Origin: Methyloradius palustris
Lineage (GTDB): Bacteria > Pseudomonadota > Gammaproteobacteria > Burkholderiales > Methylophilaceae
Assembly (NCBI RefSeq): GCF_019703875.1
Contig: NZ_AP024110.1
Coordinates: 1,240,001-1,304,000 of the forward strand
Reading direction: 5' to 3'
DNA: 64,000 bases
The notes below the pieces were generated by a model. It worked only from the letters and a program-made list of their open reading frames with translations, was not told the origin of the DNA and made no database searches. Position numbers and translations under genes: made by a program. Positions 26,098 to 35,164 of this stretch are shown piece by piece (positions within the stretch are counted from its first letter, which is position 1; each line of letters opens with the position of its first letter).

Positions 26098-26868
26098 TTA
26101 ATTAAAGACAAGTTTAGTACCCACAAAAATCAGTATGCCTGCCAAGGCAATTCGTAACCAATGCTCAGCTACTTTAGAGCTCATATGGCTACCCAGATAA
26201 ATACCTGGGATAGAGCCAATCAACAATGTGCCTAACAGGCCATAGTTGATAGTACCTAGCGATGCATGACCTAATCCTGCAACTAATGTCAGTGGCACTG
26301 CATGGGCAATATCGCTACCAACGATGGTGGTGATTTTTTCGCGTGGATACAACATGATCAACGCAGTAACACCAAGTGCCCCCGCACCGACTGATGTTAA
26401 TGTCACCAGGGCACCAAGAATCATGCCCAGTAATATTGTGCCTGGCGCTACGTATTGTTCTGACAACCAACGCCCATTTTGCGCTAACTGCATCAGTTTA
26501 TTGCGTAACAACACTGCGACTGAGGTCACAATCAGGGCAATACCGAGCCAGAACTTAATGGTTGATACCGCACTGCTAGATTGCACATCAATCGTTTTTA
26601 AAAACAGGATGGTTGCGATTGAGGCTGGAATGCTACCAGCAGCCAATAGCTTTACCATGCGCCAATCAATATTGCCCAGTTTGCCATGCGCAAAAATACC
26701 GACCGATTTAGTGAGCGATGCATACAGTAAATCTGTACCTACAGCCACGGCTGGCTTGATGCTGAAAAACAGCAGCAAAATTGGTGTCATCAATGAGCCA
26801 CCACCTACGCCAGTTAAACCAACCAGAGCACCTACGATAAAACCTGCAACGATGTATCCGAATTCCAC
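26098..26868 (-). CDS. TauE/SafE-family sulfite exporter-like membrane protein
   Basis: Inner-membrane protein of about 256 aa with roughly eight helices and the family motif VGLTGVGGGSLMTPIL near the N-terminus. A second half repeat, VTLTSVGAGALGV, follows in the middle. The start is placed at the GTG at 26868, because the protein then begins MEFGYIVAG as in relatives; an in-frame TTG at 26910 would add 14 residues. Location just upstream of cysI and opposite cysB suggests handling of sulfite or another sulfur anion. Confidence 0.86.
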   Translation of the reverse strand: MEFGYIVAGFIVGALVGLTGVGGGSLMTPILLLFFSIKPAVAVGTDLLYASLTKSVGIFAHGKLGNIDWRMVKLLAAGSIPASIATILFLKTIDVQSSSAVSTIKFWLGIALIVTSVAVLLRNKLMQLAQNGRWLSEQYVAPGTILLGMILGALVTLTSVGAGALGVTALIMLYPREKITTIVGSDIAHAVPLTLVAGLGHASLGTINYGLLGTLLIGSIPGIYLGSHMSSKVAEHWLRIALAGILIFVGTKLVFN

Positions 26869-26910
26869 GTGGAGTATCCGATAAAAATTAATACGAAAAT
26901 AAGGCCGCAA

Positions 26911-26986
26911 TTATAGCAGCAGGTAAACAATATAATTAGAATATGTTATTGTGCATGTATAACTCGAAATTATAAGGATATGCAAT
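26911..26986. promoter_or_regulatory. Divergent regulatory gap between the TauE gene and cysB
   Basis: AT-rich gap with the inverted repeat ACAATA (26927-26932)/TATTGT (26947-26952), centred in the gap. LysR regulators often bind such sites near their own gene, so CysB autoregulation is a fair guess, but the repeat is short. Confidence 0.35.
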
Positions 26987-27922
26987 ATGAAGTTTCATCA
27001 ACTTCGCTATATTCATGAAGTCGCCAAGCAGAATCTGAATATTTCTCAAGCTGCTGATGTTCTGCATACATCACAGCCTGGTGTTAGTAAGCAGATTCAA
27101 TTACTAGAAGAAGAACTCAAACTCCAGATTTTTTTTCGTAACGGAAAACGCTTAATCGGCGTTACTGAGCCAGGCCAAATCATACTTGACCTGGCTGAAC
27201 GCGTTATGCGCGAAATGAACAGTATCAGGAGTGTGGGTGAAGAATTTACCCAGAAGCAAACGGGCGCGCTGACCATTGCTACTACCCATACCCAGGCCAG
27301 ATATCGATTGCCTATGGCAGTTAAAGCTTTTATGGAGCAATTTCCCGATGTGCGACTTACCATTCACCAGGGAAACCCAACGCAAGTGGCTGAGCAAGTG
27401 GTCTCTGGTGAGGCGGATATTGGAATTGCGACAGAATCTATCAGTGATTACGAGAAGCTTGTGTGCTTGCCTTGCTATGAATGGAATCGCTGCGTGGTCA
27501 CGCCTCACGGCCATCCGCTTCTCAGCGATTTACCACTTACCCTCGAAAAGATTTCGCGTTTTCCATTAATTACTTACGACTTTGCTTTTACGGGTGGTTC
27601 CTTGGTAAGTCGTGTGTTTGGTAAAGAAGATTTAGAGCCTAACGTGGTATTAACCGCGATTGATGCGGATGTGATTAAAACCTACGTAGGGCTTGGTTTG
27701 GGCATTGGTTTGCTAGCGAATATGGCGTATGACCCAGTGCGCGATGCTAACCTGGCAGTGATAGATGCCAGCCATTTATTTCCACCCAGTACAACATTTT
27801 TGGGTTTCAGGCGCGATGCTTATTTACGTGGCTATGTGTATGACTTTATCAAGCTGCTTGCACCAGATTACGATCGCAGAGCCGTGAATGAGGCAATTAG
27901 GCTTAGTGAAGCCAGAATATAG
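26987..27922 (+). CDS. cysB: LysR-type regulator CysB
   Basis: Transcriptional activator of sulfur assimilation, 311 aa. The N-terminal winged helix-turn-helix (about 1-60) reads MKFHQLRYIHEVAKQNLNIS with the recognition part HTSQPGVSKQIQLLEEEL. The effector domain contains TTHTQARYRLP, typical of CysB/Cbl proteins that bind N-acetylserine or sulfate. It is divergent from the TauE and cys genes it presumably controls. A small secreted-protein gene follows immediately. Confidence 0.94.
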   Translation: MKFHQLRYIHEVAKQNLNISQAADVLHTSQPGVSKQIQLLEEELKLQIFFRNGKRLIGVTEPGQIILDLAERVMREMNSIRSVGEEFTQKQTGALTIATTHTQARYRLPMAVKAFMEQFPDVRLTIHQGNPTQVAEQVVSGEADIGIATESISDYEKLVCLPCYEWNRCVVTPHGHPLLSDLPLTLEKISRFPLITYDFAFTGGSLVSRVFGKEDLEPNVVLTAIDADVIKTYVGLGLGIGLLANMAYDPVRDANLAVIDASHLFPPSTTFLGFRRDAYLRGYVYDFIKLLAPDYDRRAVNEAIRLSEARI

Positions 27923-27939
27923 TGAGGCCAGAATTTAAC

Positions 27940-28458
27940 ATGCACTCTGGATTCGCACGCAAGGCTATTGGTTGGCTGTTAATGCTTTCTATGGGGCTTA
28001 TGTCCGATATAGCTCTGGCTGCCAGCGCAATGCCGAAAATTGATCCCAGCAGTGCCATTTATGAAGTGCCAGTTGAGTCTGGCGTCAGCTATGACGATGT
28101 AGTCTTAAGTCTTAAAACGGTTTCGGAGGGCATGAATTTTGTGAATCCCGCCAATTTCCCTATTGGCGAACACATGAAGAGCCGCGGGCAGAATCCGCAG
28201 GGAATATTAGAGGTGCGCGCTTTTTGTAATCTGGGGTACGGCGCTGAGATCATGCTGGATCACCCCGAGTTTGTGGTATTTGCGCCTTGTCGGATTGCTA
28301 TTTATGAAAGGCAGCATCAGCTTTATCTTGCGATTGATCGACCCACTTACGATCTAAAAAGCATTAAAAACCCAACAGAGCGTGCACAAAAAGCTGCACA
28401 AGCTTTAGAAGATGCCCTGATTCAAATACTGGATAAAGCCCGTAAAGGCGATATTTAG
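27940..28458 (+). CDS. Secreted DUF302 domain protein
   Basis: 172-residue protein with an N-terminal signal peptide (AIGWLLMLSMGLMSDIALAASA), split by a likely cleavage after ALA. A DUF302-like domain follows (SGVSYDDVVLSLKTVSEGMNF, then NLGYGAEIMLDHPEFVVFAPCRIAIYE in shorter conserved blocks). DUF302 proteins are of unknown function. The ATG at 27940 is preferred over the GTG at 27922, which overlaps the cysB stop, because it starts the signal peptide and has TGAGG upstream. Probably co-transcribed with cysB. Confidence 0.8.
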   Translation: MHSGFARKAIGWLLMLSMGLMSDIALAASAMPKIDPSSAIYEVPVESGVSYDDVVLSLKTVSEGMNFVNPANFPIGEHMKSRGQNPQGILEVRAFCNLGYGAEIMLDHPEFVVFAPCRIAIYERQHQLYLAIDRPTYDLKSIKNPTERAQKAAQALEDALIQILDKARKGDI

Positions 28459-28472
28459 CCAGATTGGTATGA

Positions 28473-29228
28473 TCAATGTTTTGGGTAGGTGTCTTCTGCG
28501 GGTGGAAAGCGTTTACTAGAATTATCTGGCTTCGGTTTTGGGGTATCCACAGGATTGCTTGGGCTATGTTGTTGAGACGGATATGTCGGTAAATGTGAGC
28601 CATAGGTTGGCATGCCCTGATTATGAGGATACCCATAAAACCTGGGCGTTGGATTGCTATAAATCACAGGCTCTGGCTCTTTTACGCCACAGGCCGTCCG
28701 CATTAAACTGGTTTTAGCAGCAATTTCATTGCTATCTGGAAAGCCATCAGCTGCGGTTTGTAATGCCTGTTTTGCATTTTTGCAGTCGGAAGAGGCTGCT
28801 TTTTCTGCCATCAAATCAGCCTCTGTTCTGCCTTGCAACGCTTTCTTCTCTTCTTTTTGCGCCTGATTTACCCAGCCGCGCTGTTCATCAGTAGATGCCA
28901 ATGCCGATGCCCGCACTAAATCTCCATTGGCAATGGCTGATTTCACGGCGCCATCCAGTTGCTTGTTCAATGCACTGATTTTGCCTTGCTGCTTTGGAGT
29001 TTCGGCAGGGTTATCTGACGCATCATTGTTATCAGCATCACGGTTGGTATCAATATCGGTAATCGTCTGCTGTGTATTCACAGCACAAGGTTTGTCCGAA
29101 TACACCGTTTTTTTACCTGATTGGCATTTGTAAACTTCAGCGTATACGTTGTTAGCGCATATAGTCATCATTACCATTAAAAAAATGGAATAAATGCGGT
29201 AAGTATTTGAAATTTTGTGTAAATTCAT
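28473..29228 (-). CDS. Secreted protein with N-terminal DUF4124 domain
   Basis: 251-residue periplasmic or envelope protein. The signal peptide IYSIFLMVMMTICANNVYA precedes EVYKCQSGKKTVYSDKPC, the DUF4124 motif with two cysteines. The middle is a charged helical region with two further cysteines. The C-terminus is low-complexity, rich in Pro, Ser and Tyr, and ends PPAEDTYPKH. The Met at 29228 is chosen over an extension to 29270 because it sits just before the signal peptide. Function unknown. Confidence 0.78.
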   Translation of the reverse strand: MNLHKISNTYRIYSIFLMVMMTICANNVYAEVYKCQSGKKTVYSDKPCAVNTQQTITDIDTNRDADNNDASDNPAETPKQQGKISALNKQLDGAVKSAIANGDLVRASALASTDEQRGWVNQAQKEEKKALQGRTEADLMAEKAASSDCKNAKQALQTAADGFPDSNEIAAKTSLMRTACGVKEPEPVIYSNPTPRFYGYPHNQGMPTYGSHLPTYPSQQHSPSNPVDTPKPKPDNSSKRFPPAEDTYPKH

Positions 29229-29358
29229 ATGTTGGTACGACCGAATCGACGCAGAATAATTCCGTTGCAATCTCTTATTAAGTCTTAATCTTGAATCCAG
29301 CTAATCTCATTGAGTAATCACCTGAATAGTTTAGAACGATTACGTTATAAAATCTCGT

Positions 29359-29958
29359 TTGCCATTATCAACAATTCATTTAGGCCATCATTTGCAGCGC
29401 ATTACACAATCAGGTCAAGCCGAACAGACCATCAACAAATCCAGATTCATTGCCGCCGCCGATTATTGCGATAGTGAGCGTATGGTTGGGCTGGCCTTAC
29501 GTCGCTTGGCCAGTGGTCATGCTGGAGCACATCATCTGGCTTATGCTTTTCGTATCAAAACCGACCAAGGCATAGTCCAGCGCTTTCACGATGCTGGCGA
29601 ACCTTCGGGCACAGCGGGAAAACCAATACTGCAACTATTAGAAGGCAGGGATTTGGTGAATGTGTGTGTGGGTGTGATTCGATATTACGGCGGTATCAAT
29701 CTTGGCACAGGTGGATTAGCGCGTGCCTATGGCGGCACGGCTAAACTCGCATTGGAAAACGCACATCATGCGCCTTATGTGGAAATGAGCAATATCACGC
29801 TGAAAATGGATTACTCACGTTTCGATGAGTTTTGTCGCGAGCTTGGTAAGCTCAATGGTGAAGTGCTGGATAAACAATTTGGCCAGCATGTAGAGGTGAT
29901 TGCCTCTCTACCTGCCAGCCAAATTTCTTTGGTAATGCAGCGTTTTGCCATCGCCTAA
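29359..29958 (+). CDS. YigZ/IMPACT family protein
   Basis: 199-residue cytoplasmic protein with the UPF0029 N-terminal domain. Conserved motifs are KSRFIA, DAGEPSGTAGKPIL and VRYYGGINLGTGGLARAYGG. A ferredoxin-like C-terminal domain follows. The family is linked to translation control and nucleic-acid binding; its bacterial role is poorly defined. The only canonical start in the open frame is TTG at 29359, and no good ribosome site is seen, so expression may be low. Confidence 0.85.
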   Translation: MPLSTIHLGHHLQRITQSGQAEQTINKSRFIAAADYCDSERMVGLALRRLASGHAGAHHLAYAFRIKTDQGIVQRFHDAGEPSGTAGKPILQLLEGRDLVNVCVGVIRYYGGINLGTGGLARAYGGTAKLALENAHHAPYVEMSNITLKMDYSRFDEFCRELGKLNGEVLDKQFGQHVEVIASLPASQISLVMQRFAIA

Positions 29959-30005
29959 CGTTTGAATTTAAGAGACGCCATTAGGCGTCCCGCTTGAATG
30001 ATAGG

Positions 30006-30380
30006 TTAGGTTTTGACGGTGTGAGCATAGACGCTACCAAATGTATTTATACAAATAACATTGCCTATAGGGACAAATAAAAAACCGTCCGCTTTGTCTG
30101 AGGCAACTCGCTGCTTTTCTTCAGGAACACCAACCCATAGCGGAACATCGGTTAAATAAAAAACTACCCCTTCAGCAGTAACTCTGGAAATAGATAAAGC
30201 ATCTTCTACTTGTGAAAGATAAGCTAAAACCTGAGGTGTGTCTCGAAGTTGAATTTCAATCACTCCAATATCGTAAACCTGCTGCCAAGTTTCAACTTCA
30301 GCTAGACCAGACCTGTTTAGCCAATCAATTGTACTAACGACATCTTTTGTGTCTGGTGAGAATCGAGCTTTGATGGTCAT
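30006..30380 (-). CDS. Unknown protein downstream of fhcC
   Basis: 124-residue soluble protein without signal peptide or membrane segment. It starts 22 bases after the fhcC stop on the same strand, so it is probably the last gene of the fhc operon. The C-terminal part (VVFYLTDVPLWV, then FLFVPIGNVICINTFG) resembles the strand pattern of small cyclophilin-like proteins of the TM1367 type, where a P-G-x-A/V-x-C segment is conserved. This is a weak similarity seen by eye. I do not recognise a function. Confidence 0.65.
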   Translation of the reverse strand: MTIKARFSPDTKDVVSTIDWLNRSGLAEVETWQQVYDIGVIEIQLRDTPQVLAYLSQVEDALSISRVTAEGVVFYLTDVPLWVGVPEEKQRVASDKADGFLFVPIGNVICINTFGSVYAHTVKT

Positions 30381-30402
30381 AAAAACCTAACTTGTTAAGT
30401 AA

Positions 30403-31209
30403 TTAAACCAGTACGAGGATTTCGCCTTTGCCCTCATTCGCAATATCGCCAGCATAACGTTGAACGCGGTTTTTGCTGATTTGTGCGAACTTGCTTGGCA
30501 GTGCTGCGAATGATTTGAACATCAAGTTCAGGTAGGGCAGGGTATGCGTGCCGCAGTCTTGGATGGTCGTATGCAGTGTTGGTTTTTGTGTCATCAGCAC
30601 GGTGCCGCGGCGCATGCCATAGCCTATATATTCCCCAGCCGTGCCCAAGATGCCGATCGTGCCAGCCAGCATACGGGATGCGCAGTAGCTGCCAACATTG
30701 CCTTCAATCAGGATTAAACCGCGACGCATTTGGTCGCCAACTCGTTCGCCAGCATTGCCCGTGACAATTACAGTGCCACCTTTCATACCTTTACGGTCGC
30801 CGAAGTAAGCTGCACCAAGGAAATCGCCCACATTGCCATTGATGTGAATTAGTCCATCAGCCATGCCGCTTGCAGTGTAAGCATCGGCATTGCCATGCAG
30901 GGTGATTTCGCCTTTTTTCATCTGGAAGCCTAGGTACGAGCCGACATCGCCATGGATGGTGATGCGGCCAGTTTTCATGCCATGGCCGATTGAGTCCAGT
31001 TTCCCATTGCTGTTGTTGAATACGATGTCGCTGGCGTCATCGCCGCTAATGTCGAATACCTGATCTGTGCGCAATTGCACTTTGCCGCTTAGCAGCGATA
31101 TTGCTGCAATATCAGCGACTGATTTGCCGGCCAAGGTATCTGGCGTCAGCGGACTTAAGTCTATGCGCTGCTGTGGCTGAATTTTCAGGGTAAAGGTTAA
31201 GGCGCTCAT
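30403..31209 (-). CDS. fhcC: Formyltransferase/hydrolase complex subunit C
   Basis: 268-residue subunit of the Fhc complex, which moves the formyl group from H4MPT to methylofuran and releases formate. Homologous to archaeal FwdC/FmdC. It has a right-handed beta-helix made of glycine-rich repeats (for example NVGDFLGAAYFGDRKGMKGG and GNAGERVGDQMRRG). The ATG overlaps the fhcD stop as ATGA, so translation is coupled. Confidence 0.95.
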   Translation of the reverse strand: MSALTFTLKIQPQQRIDLSPLTPDTLAGKSVADIAAISLLSGKVQLRTDQVFDISGDDASDIVFNNSNGKLDSIGHGMKTGRITIHGDVGSYLGFQMKKGEITLHGNADAYTASGMADGLIHINGNVGDFLGAAYFGDRKGMKGGTVIVTGNAGERVGDQMRRGLILIEGNVGSYCASRMLAGTIGILGTAGEYIGYGMRRGTVLMTQKPTLHTTIQDCGTHTLPYLNLMFKSFAALPSKFAQISKNRVQRYAGDIANEGKGEILVLV

Positions 31210-32150
31210 GCTGTTGCTCCCGCCAGATTGCTTAATGAATCATCTTCCATGATTTCGCGTAACTTGAAATGATAAGGGCCGAGCTTGCCGCCATAGTTGC
31301 CTGCAGATACACGCTTGATGCCGTTTTCAGCGCCAAGTGCACAGGCTGCTGCTATCCCAACGCGGGTAGCCTTGCGGATATCCAGTTCGGTCAAGCCATC
31401 AATCACGATTTCCATCACCGATTCAATCTCGGGTGAGAGTTCGGTCTTGGTAATGCCTTTGAGTGTTGGGCAGAAGGCATCATTGGTAGATGCAATTAGT
31501 GTTTTATATTTTGAGCCAACCTTGGAGCCAGAACGCACGACCCCGCCCGGGAAAGGCATGATGACATTCGGAATCTTCTTCATGGCTTCAATCGCTGCTT
31601 CACAGGCAGCCAGTGCTTGCGGTTGGGATTCAGCCAAGATCAAAAAGTTACCACCACCAACACTGCGTATCATGCCAGTAGTTTCTTCAGTGATGAACTC
31701 TCCATCCATCACTGGTACGCGCCAATAACGCTTGCCGCCGAATTTCTTGGAGATTTGGAAACCATCACCAAAGAAGCGCAGGTTTTTGCCAAGATTAATT
31801 CGAGTAATTTCTGGATAGCCGCTGTCGATGCCTGAGAATGCAGCTGCGGTAGGGCAAGTCAGCACACATTGACCAAGTCGCGTTTCTAGTTGCTTCATCA
31901 GCACAGCACTGCCCATGGCGAACATGAGGATGCTATAGCCTGGGCGACCATCTGGCGTCTCGTCACCACTTAGCTCGCGCTCAATAGCAGCTTCTACGCC
32001 GCAGGCGATTACTGATGTGGCAAAGCCCGTCATGGCATTCGCTGCATTGAATGCCCATTTATGGTTTTGTGCCGTGATAATAACGCGAGTGCCGCGCATG
32101 CCGAAGGCTTCGGCAAAGGTATCGTCGATTGATACACCGTTAATAATCAT
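31206..32150 (-). CDS. fhcD: Formylmethanofuran:H4MPT formyltransferase
   Basis: Ftr homologue, 314 aa, which transfers the formyl group between N5-formyl-H4MPT and methylofuran. The N-terminus INGVSIDDTFAEAFGMRGTR and the GRPGYSILMFAMG segment are typical. It is coupled at both ends by ATGA overlaps with fhcA and fhcC, suggesting equal stoichiometry in the complex. Confidence 0.96.
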   Translation of the reverse strand: MIINGVSIDDTFAEAFGMRGTRVIITAQNHKWAFNAANAMTGFATSVIACGVEAAIERELSGDETPDGRPGYSILMFAMGSAVLMKQLETRLGQCVLTCPTAAAFSGIDSGYPEITRINLGKNLRFFGDGFQISKKFGGKRYWRVPVMDGEFITEETTGMIRSVGGGNFLILAESQPQALAACEAAIEAMKKIPNVIMPFPGGVVRSGSKVGSKYKTLIASTNDAFCPTLKGITKTELSPEIESVMEIVIDGLTELDIRKATRVGIAAACALGAENGIKRVSAGNYGGKLGPYHFKLREIMEDDSLSNLAGATA

Positions 32151-33823
32151 TCTGTTCTCTCCCGACGGCCTTCACAGGCATGGACTACAACACCGCCACG
32201 CCCACCTTCTGCGATTTCATCTTCACTCACTTTGAAGTTTTCCATATTCATGGTGTGGTACTTGTCGAAATATTTTTTGATCTCTTTTTCTATGCCGCGA
32301 TCAAACTCTGGCTTCACGGTGTGCGTGTGGCCCCAAGTCACTTTAACGACTTCACCATTACGTACAACAAGCTCACCATCTTTGAACACGTAATCTGGTT
32401 TGGCAAACATGACTTCGCGGTCAGGATTATCGGTATACACCGTAATATCAGCCCCAGCCCCCGCGCCAAGATGGCCTCTGTCATGCAGGCCAACGAGCTT
32501 AGCAGCGCCAGCACGGGTCATGATGGCAATCTCATACAGGCTGTATTCACGGTCAATAGAAGCCAATGTACTCATACCTTGCGCATCCAAGTTGAGCCTA
32601 GCAAAGGTCTCGTTACGGAACGATTTATCCATCAGCAGCTTGATCAGGTGTGGATAACTGGTGAACGGTGCCCCATTTGGGTGGTCAGTGGTGAGGAAAA
32701 TACGCCATGGATCATCACTGAGCAGGAATATTTCCAGGCCGATTGCCCATTGCAGCGCATTCACAAAGTTCTGGTCTTTATATTTGAATGGCACTACACC
32801 GCAACCGGCATCGCACTCGATGTCCATGATTACAGATTTACGCGGGCTACCAAGGCCAGCGTTGGCGTATTGGCGCATATTGTCGCCAGAGCAGGTCACA
32901 GTCTGGCCAAACAGAATCTGGCCAACGTCGGCAGAAACGTTCTTATGCTTGTTCAGGGCTTCGGCAATAACGGCTGCGCCCGAGGAGAATTTGCGGTCGC
33001 CTTCAGTACCATAGCTGTGGAACTGAATATGCGTCAGATGGACTGGATAACCTTCTACCGCGCCCATAGTCTTCAATGTAGTTTCTACGTTGCCAGGCAC
33101 ACCAAGATTGTTGCCGTGTACGTGCAGTGGATGTGGAATGCCGAGTTCATGCACCGCGCGTGAGAGGCTTTTAAGCACTTCACGCGGCGTTACCTGATAG
33201 TGCACATTCTGCTCATCTAGATCCAGTGCGCGCTGGTTAAATTTGAACGCGCTGATACCACCTGGGTTCACTACCTTGATGCCCATGGTCTGGCTGGCAT
33301 GCAGTATCCAGGCGACATAGTCGTTGATCGCGTTCTGGTCCTGCTTGGCGGTGAGCATGCGCAGGAAGAAATCATCGCTGCCGATCATGGCGTAGCCGCC
33401 TTTGTCGATAATCGGCGTGTCGCCCATCTCTAAGTGCGACTGGCGAGCATTCACTGGCATCAGCGCTGGTTCAAAGCCTGCGGTATAGCCCATCTCGGCG
33501 TAGCGGTAACCTGTGGTCAAAGTCGATGGCGCTGCATGGCCGCAACCAGCACGGCAGAACTCGCTGTGAACGGCTGGGTCGGAGCGGTGGTCTTCTGGCA
33601 GCATCATGCGGGCAATATTGACCTTGCCACCACCAATGTGGGTATGCATATCAATCGCGCCAGACATCACGACCTTGCCGCGTATATCGTATTCCTGATT
33701 AATTGGTTCATCGTCACGCGGACGATCGACGATACGGCCGTCACGGATGTAGATGTCCATGACTTTGCCATCAACCTGGTGGGCGGGATCATAAACCTTG
33801 CCGCCGGTGAGTTTGGTTAACAT
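32147..33823 (-). CDS. fhcA: Formyltransferase/hydrolase complex subunit A (amidohydrolase)
   Basis: 558-residue metal-dependent hydrolase that releases formate from formyl-methylofuran. It is homologous to FwdA/FmdA. Metal ligands appear in IDMHTHIGGGK and in later histidines (HVHGNN, HLTHIQFHSYG). A catalytic aspartate lies in TTDHPNGAPF. It follows fhcB after 51 bases. No redox cofactor site is present, as expected for the methylotroph hydrolase. Confidence 0.96.
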   Translation of the reverse strand: MLTKLTGGKVYDPAHQVDGKVMDIYIRDGRIVDRPRDDEPINQEYDIRGKVVMSGAIDMHTHIGGGKVNIARMMLPEDHRSDPAVHSEFCRAGCGHAAPSTLTTGYRYAEMGYTAGFEPALMPVNARQSHLEMGDTPIIDKGGYAMIGSDDFFLRMLTAKQDQNAINDYVAWILHASQTMGIKVVNPGGISAFKFNQRALDLDEQNVHYQVTPREVLKSLSRAVHELGIPHPLHVHGNNLGVPGNVETTLKTMGAVEGYPVHLTHIQFHSYGTEGDRKFSSGAAVIAEALNKHKNVSADVGQILFGQTVTCSGDNMRQYANAGLGSPRKSVIMDIECDAGCGVVPFKYKDQNFVNALQWAIGLEIFLLSDDPWRIFLTTDHPNGAPFTSYPHLIKLLMDKSFRNETFARLNLDAQGMSTLASIDREYSLYEIAIMTRAGAAKLVGLHDRGHLGAGAGADITVYTDNPDREVMFAKPDYVFKDGELVVRNGEVVKVTWGHTHTVKPEFDRGIEKEIKKYFDKYHTMNMENFKVSEDEIAEGGRGGVVVHACEGRRERTE

Positions 33824-33874
33824 ATTTCTTATTCCTTAATTCCGCATCGTTCTAAAAAGCGCTTTAAGCGGCTA

Positions 33875-35164
33875 TTAAACAGTGAGCACACCAGCTTCAA
33901 TTGCTGAGAGCACTTCGGTCAGAGTGGGTAAGCCAGTTTCGCGCAGTTTTTTCAATGGCAGGGCAACCGAGCTATCGCTTCTGAATTGGGTGCCGGTAAT
34001 ATCCAGCCCTGGCGTTGCCACTGGGATGAATACAGCAGGCGTTTGCTTGAATTTCATCGCAGGATGGCCGATGACGATTGTGGGTACATCGGTTTCTGGC
34101 GGCAGGCGATCTGGGTTGTAACTATTGACCCAAATCATGATGTCAGCTTCATGCTCTTCTAGCATACGTTCGGTGCTGTAATGGTAAGGGTCATAATCAG
34201 GGTGCGCACGGCGGTAAGAGCTGCGAAACGGATAGCCGCTGATCCAGCTACTAGTGTTATAAGCGCCGACATCGCCATCATTGCCGCTCAAAGGCAAGCC
34301 AGATGAGCGGGTGGTCTGGTTCAGCTTTTCTACGGTGCCCGTAATATTCTGTATGGTCAGTTCGGCATGTTTGATATCTAGCGAGCTGGCCACCCACGCC
34401 ATCACGCTGTATTTTGCTGCCTTCAAACGCTCTGCGAGTTTTTGTAAATCACTAACCGCGATGCCAGCGACTTCGGTTGCAACCAGATGCTTGCCGCTGA
34501 CAAGCGCGCGCAGGGCGGCTGTGACTTCAGGTAGCCTGTCCATATCACAGGGTAATACTGTTGGTTTAACACCTTTGGGTGAAATGCCAGCAGAGGTATC
34601 AAGATTCTGCCCACCCAGATAGACCACTTCACGTGCAGAAGTATCCTGGTCAAACATGGATTCGCTATTCCAGATCATGCGTTCAAAAAAGCGTGAGAAG
34701 TAACTAACGATGTCGGTACCAACCACTACTAATAGATCAACACGGTTTCGCACTTCGGTCAGCGTGGTGACTTGCCAACCTGAGTTCTGAACAACATACA
34801 AGTTGCGCATGCTGCTTTTGCCATTCATGTGATCGATAGTCGCACTGGCTGATTCCGCCAGATTCATGACGGCGCGCATGCCCTGAATATCGGTGCTCAG
34901 GCCACTAATTAGGGGGTGTTTAGCCTTGCTCAGCAGTGCGATTGCTTCTGCAATAGCAGCCTTAAGATCGCTTGCTTGCCCTGCAATCTGCGGTTGACTG
35001 GGCTTGTACGGGCGCTCAAAAAATGCCACGCTTTTCGCACAGTTTTTCTTGACTACATTGAGTGAACCACTGGCGCTGCGCTCTATGCTCAAGTCATCAC
35101 AGAGCAGACCACAGGCGGGGCAAGCCACGGCATTGATCGTGGCAGCTTCGGCAAAATTCTCCAT
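33875..35164 (-). CDS. fhcB: Formyltransferase/hydrolase complex subunit B
   Basis: 429-residue subunit homologous to the molybdopterin subunit FwdB/FmdB but acting here in a non-redox complex. The N-terminal CPACGLLCDD gives C15, C18 and C22, and C42 follows in NCAKS. This keeps the four-cysteine 4Fe-4S pattern of archaeal FwdB. ADIMIWVNSYNPDRLPP and VFIPVATPGLDITGTQ are the later conserved blocks. It is the first gene of the fhcBADC operon, with AGAAGG eight bases before the ATG and a hairpin just upstream. Confidence 0.94.
   Translation of the reverse strand: MENFAEAATINAVACPACGLLCDDLSIERSASGSLNVVKKNCAKSVAFFERPYKPSQPQIAGQASDLKAAIAEAIALLSKAKHPLISGLSTDIQGMRAVMNLAESASATIDHMNGKSSMRNLYVVQNSGWQVTTLTEVRNRVDLLVVVGTDIVSYFSRFFERMIWNSESMFDQDTSAREVVYLGGQNLDTSAGISPKGVKPTVLPCDMDRLPEVTAALRALVSGKHLVATEVAGIAVSDLQKLAERLKAAKYSVMAWVASSLDIKHAELTIQNITGTVEKLNQTTRSSGLPLSGNDGDVGAYNTSSWISGYPFRSSYRRAHPDYDPYHYSTERMLEEHEADIMIWVNSYNPDRLPPETDVPTIVIGHPAMKFKQTPAVFIPVATPGLDITGTQFRSDSSVALPLKKLRETGLPTLTEVLSAIEAGVLTV

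Noticed and set aside
29974..29989. Hairpin GACGCC/GGCGTC after the yigZ gene as a terminator
   Set aside because: No T-run follows on either strand, so only a weak structure can be claimed.
32180..33163. A 327-codon open frame on the plus strand antisense to fhcA
   Set aside because: It is fully inside the well-supported fhcA gene, has no ribosome site and no recognisable domain. It is a shadow of the codon pattern of fhcA.
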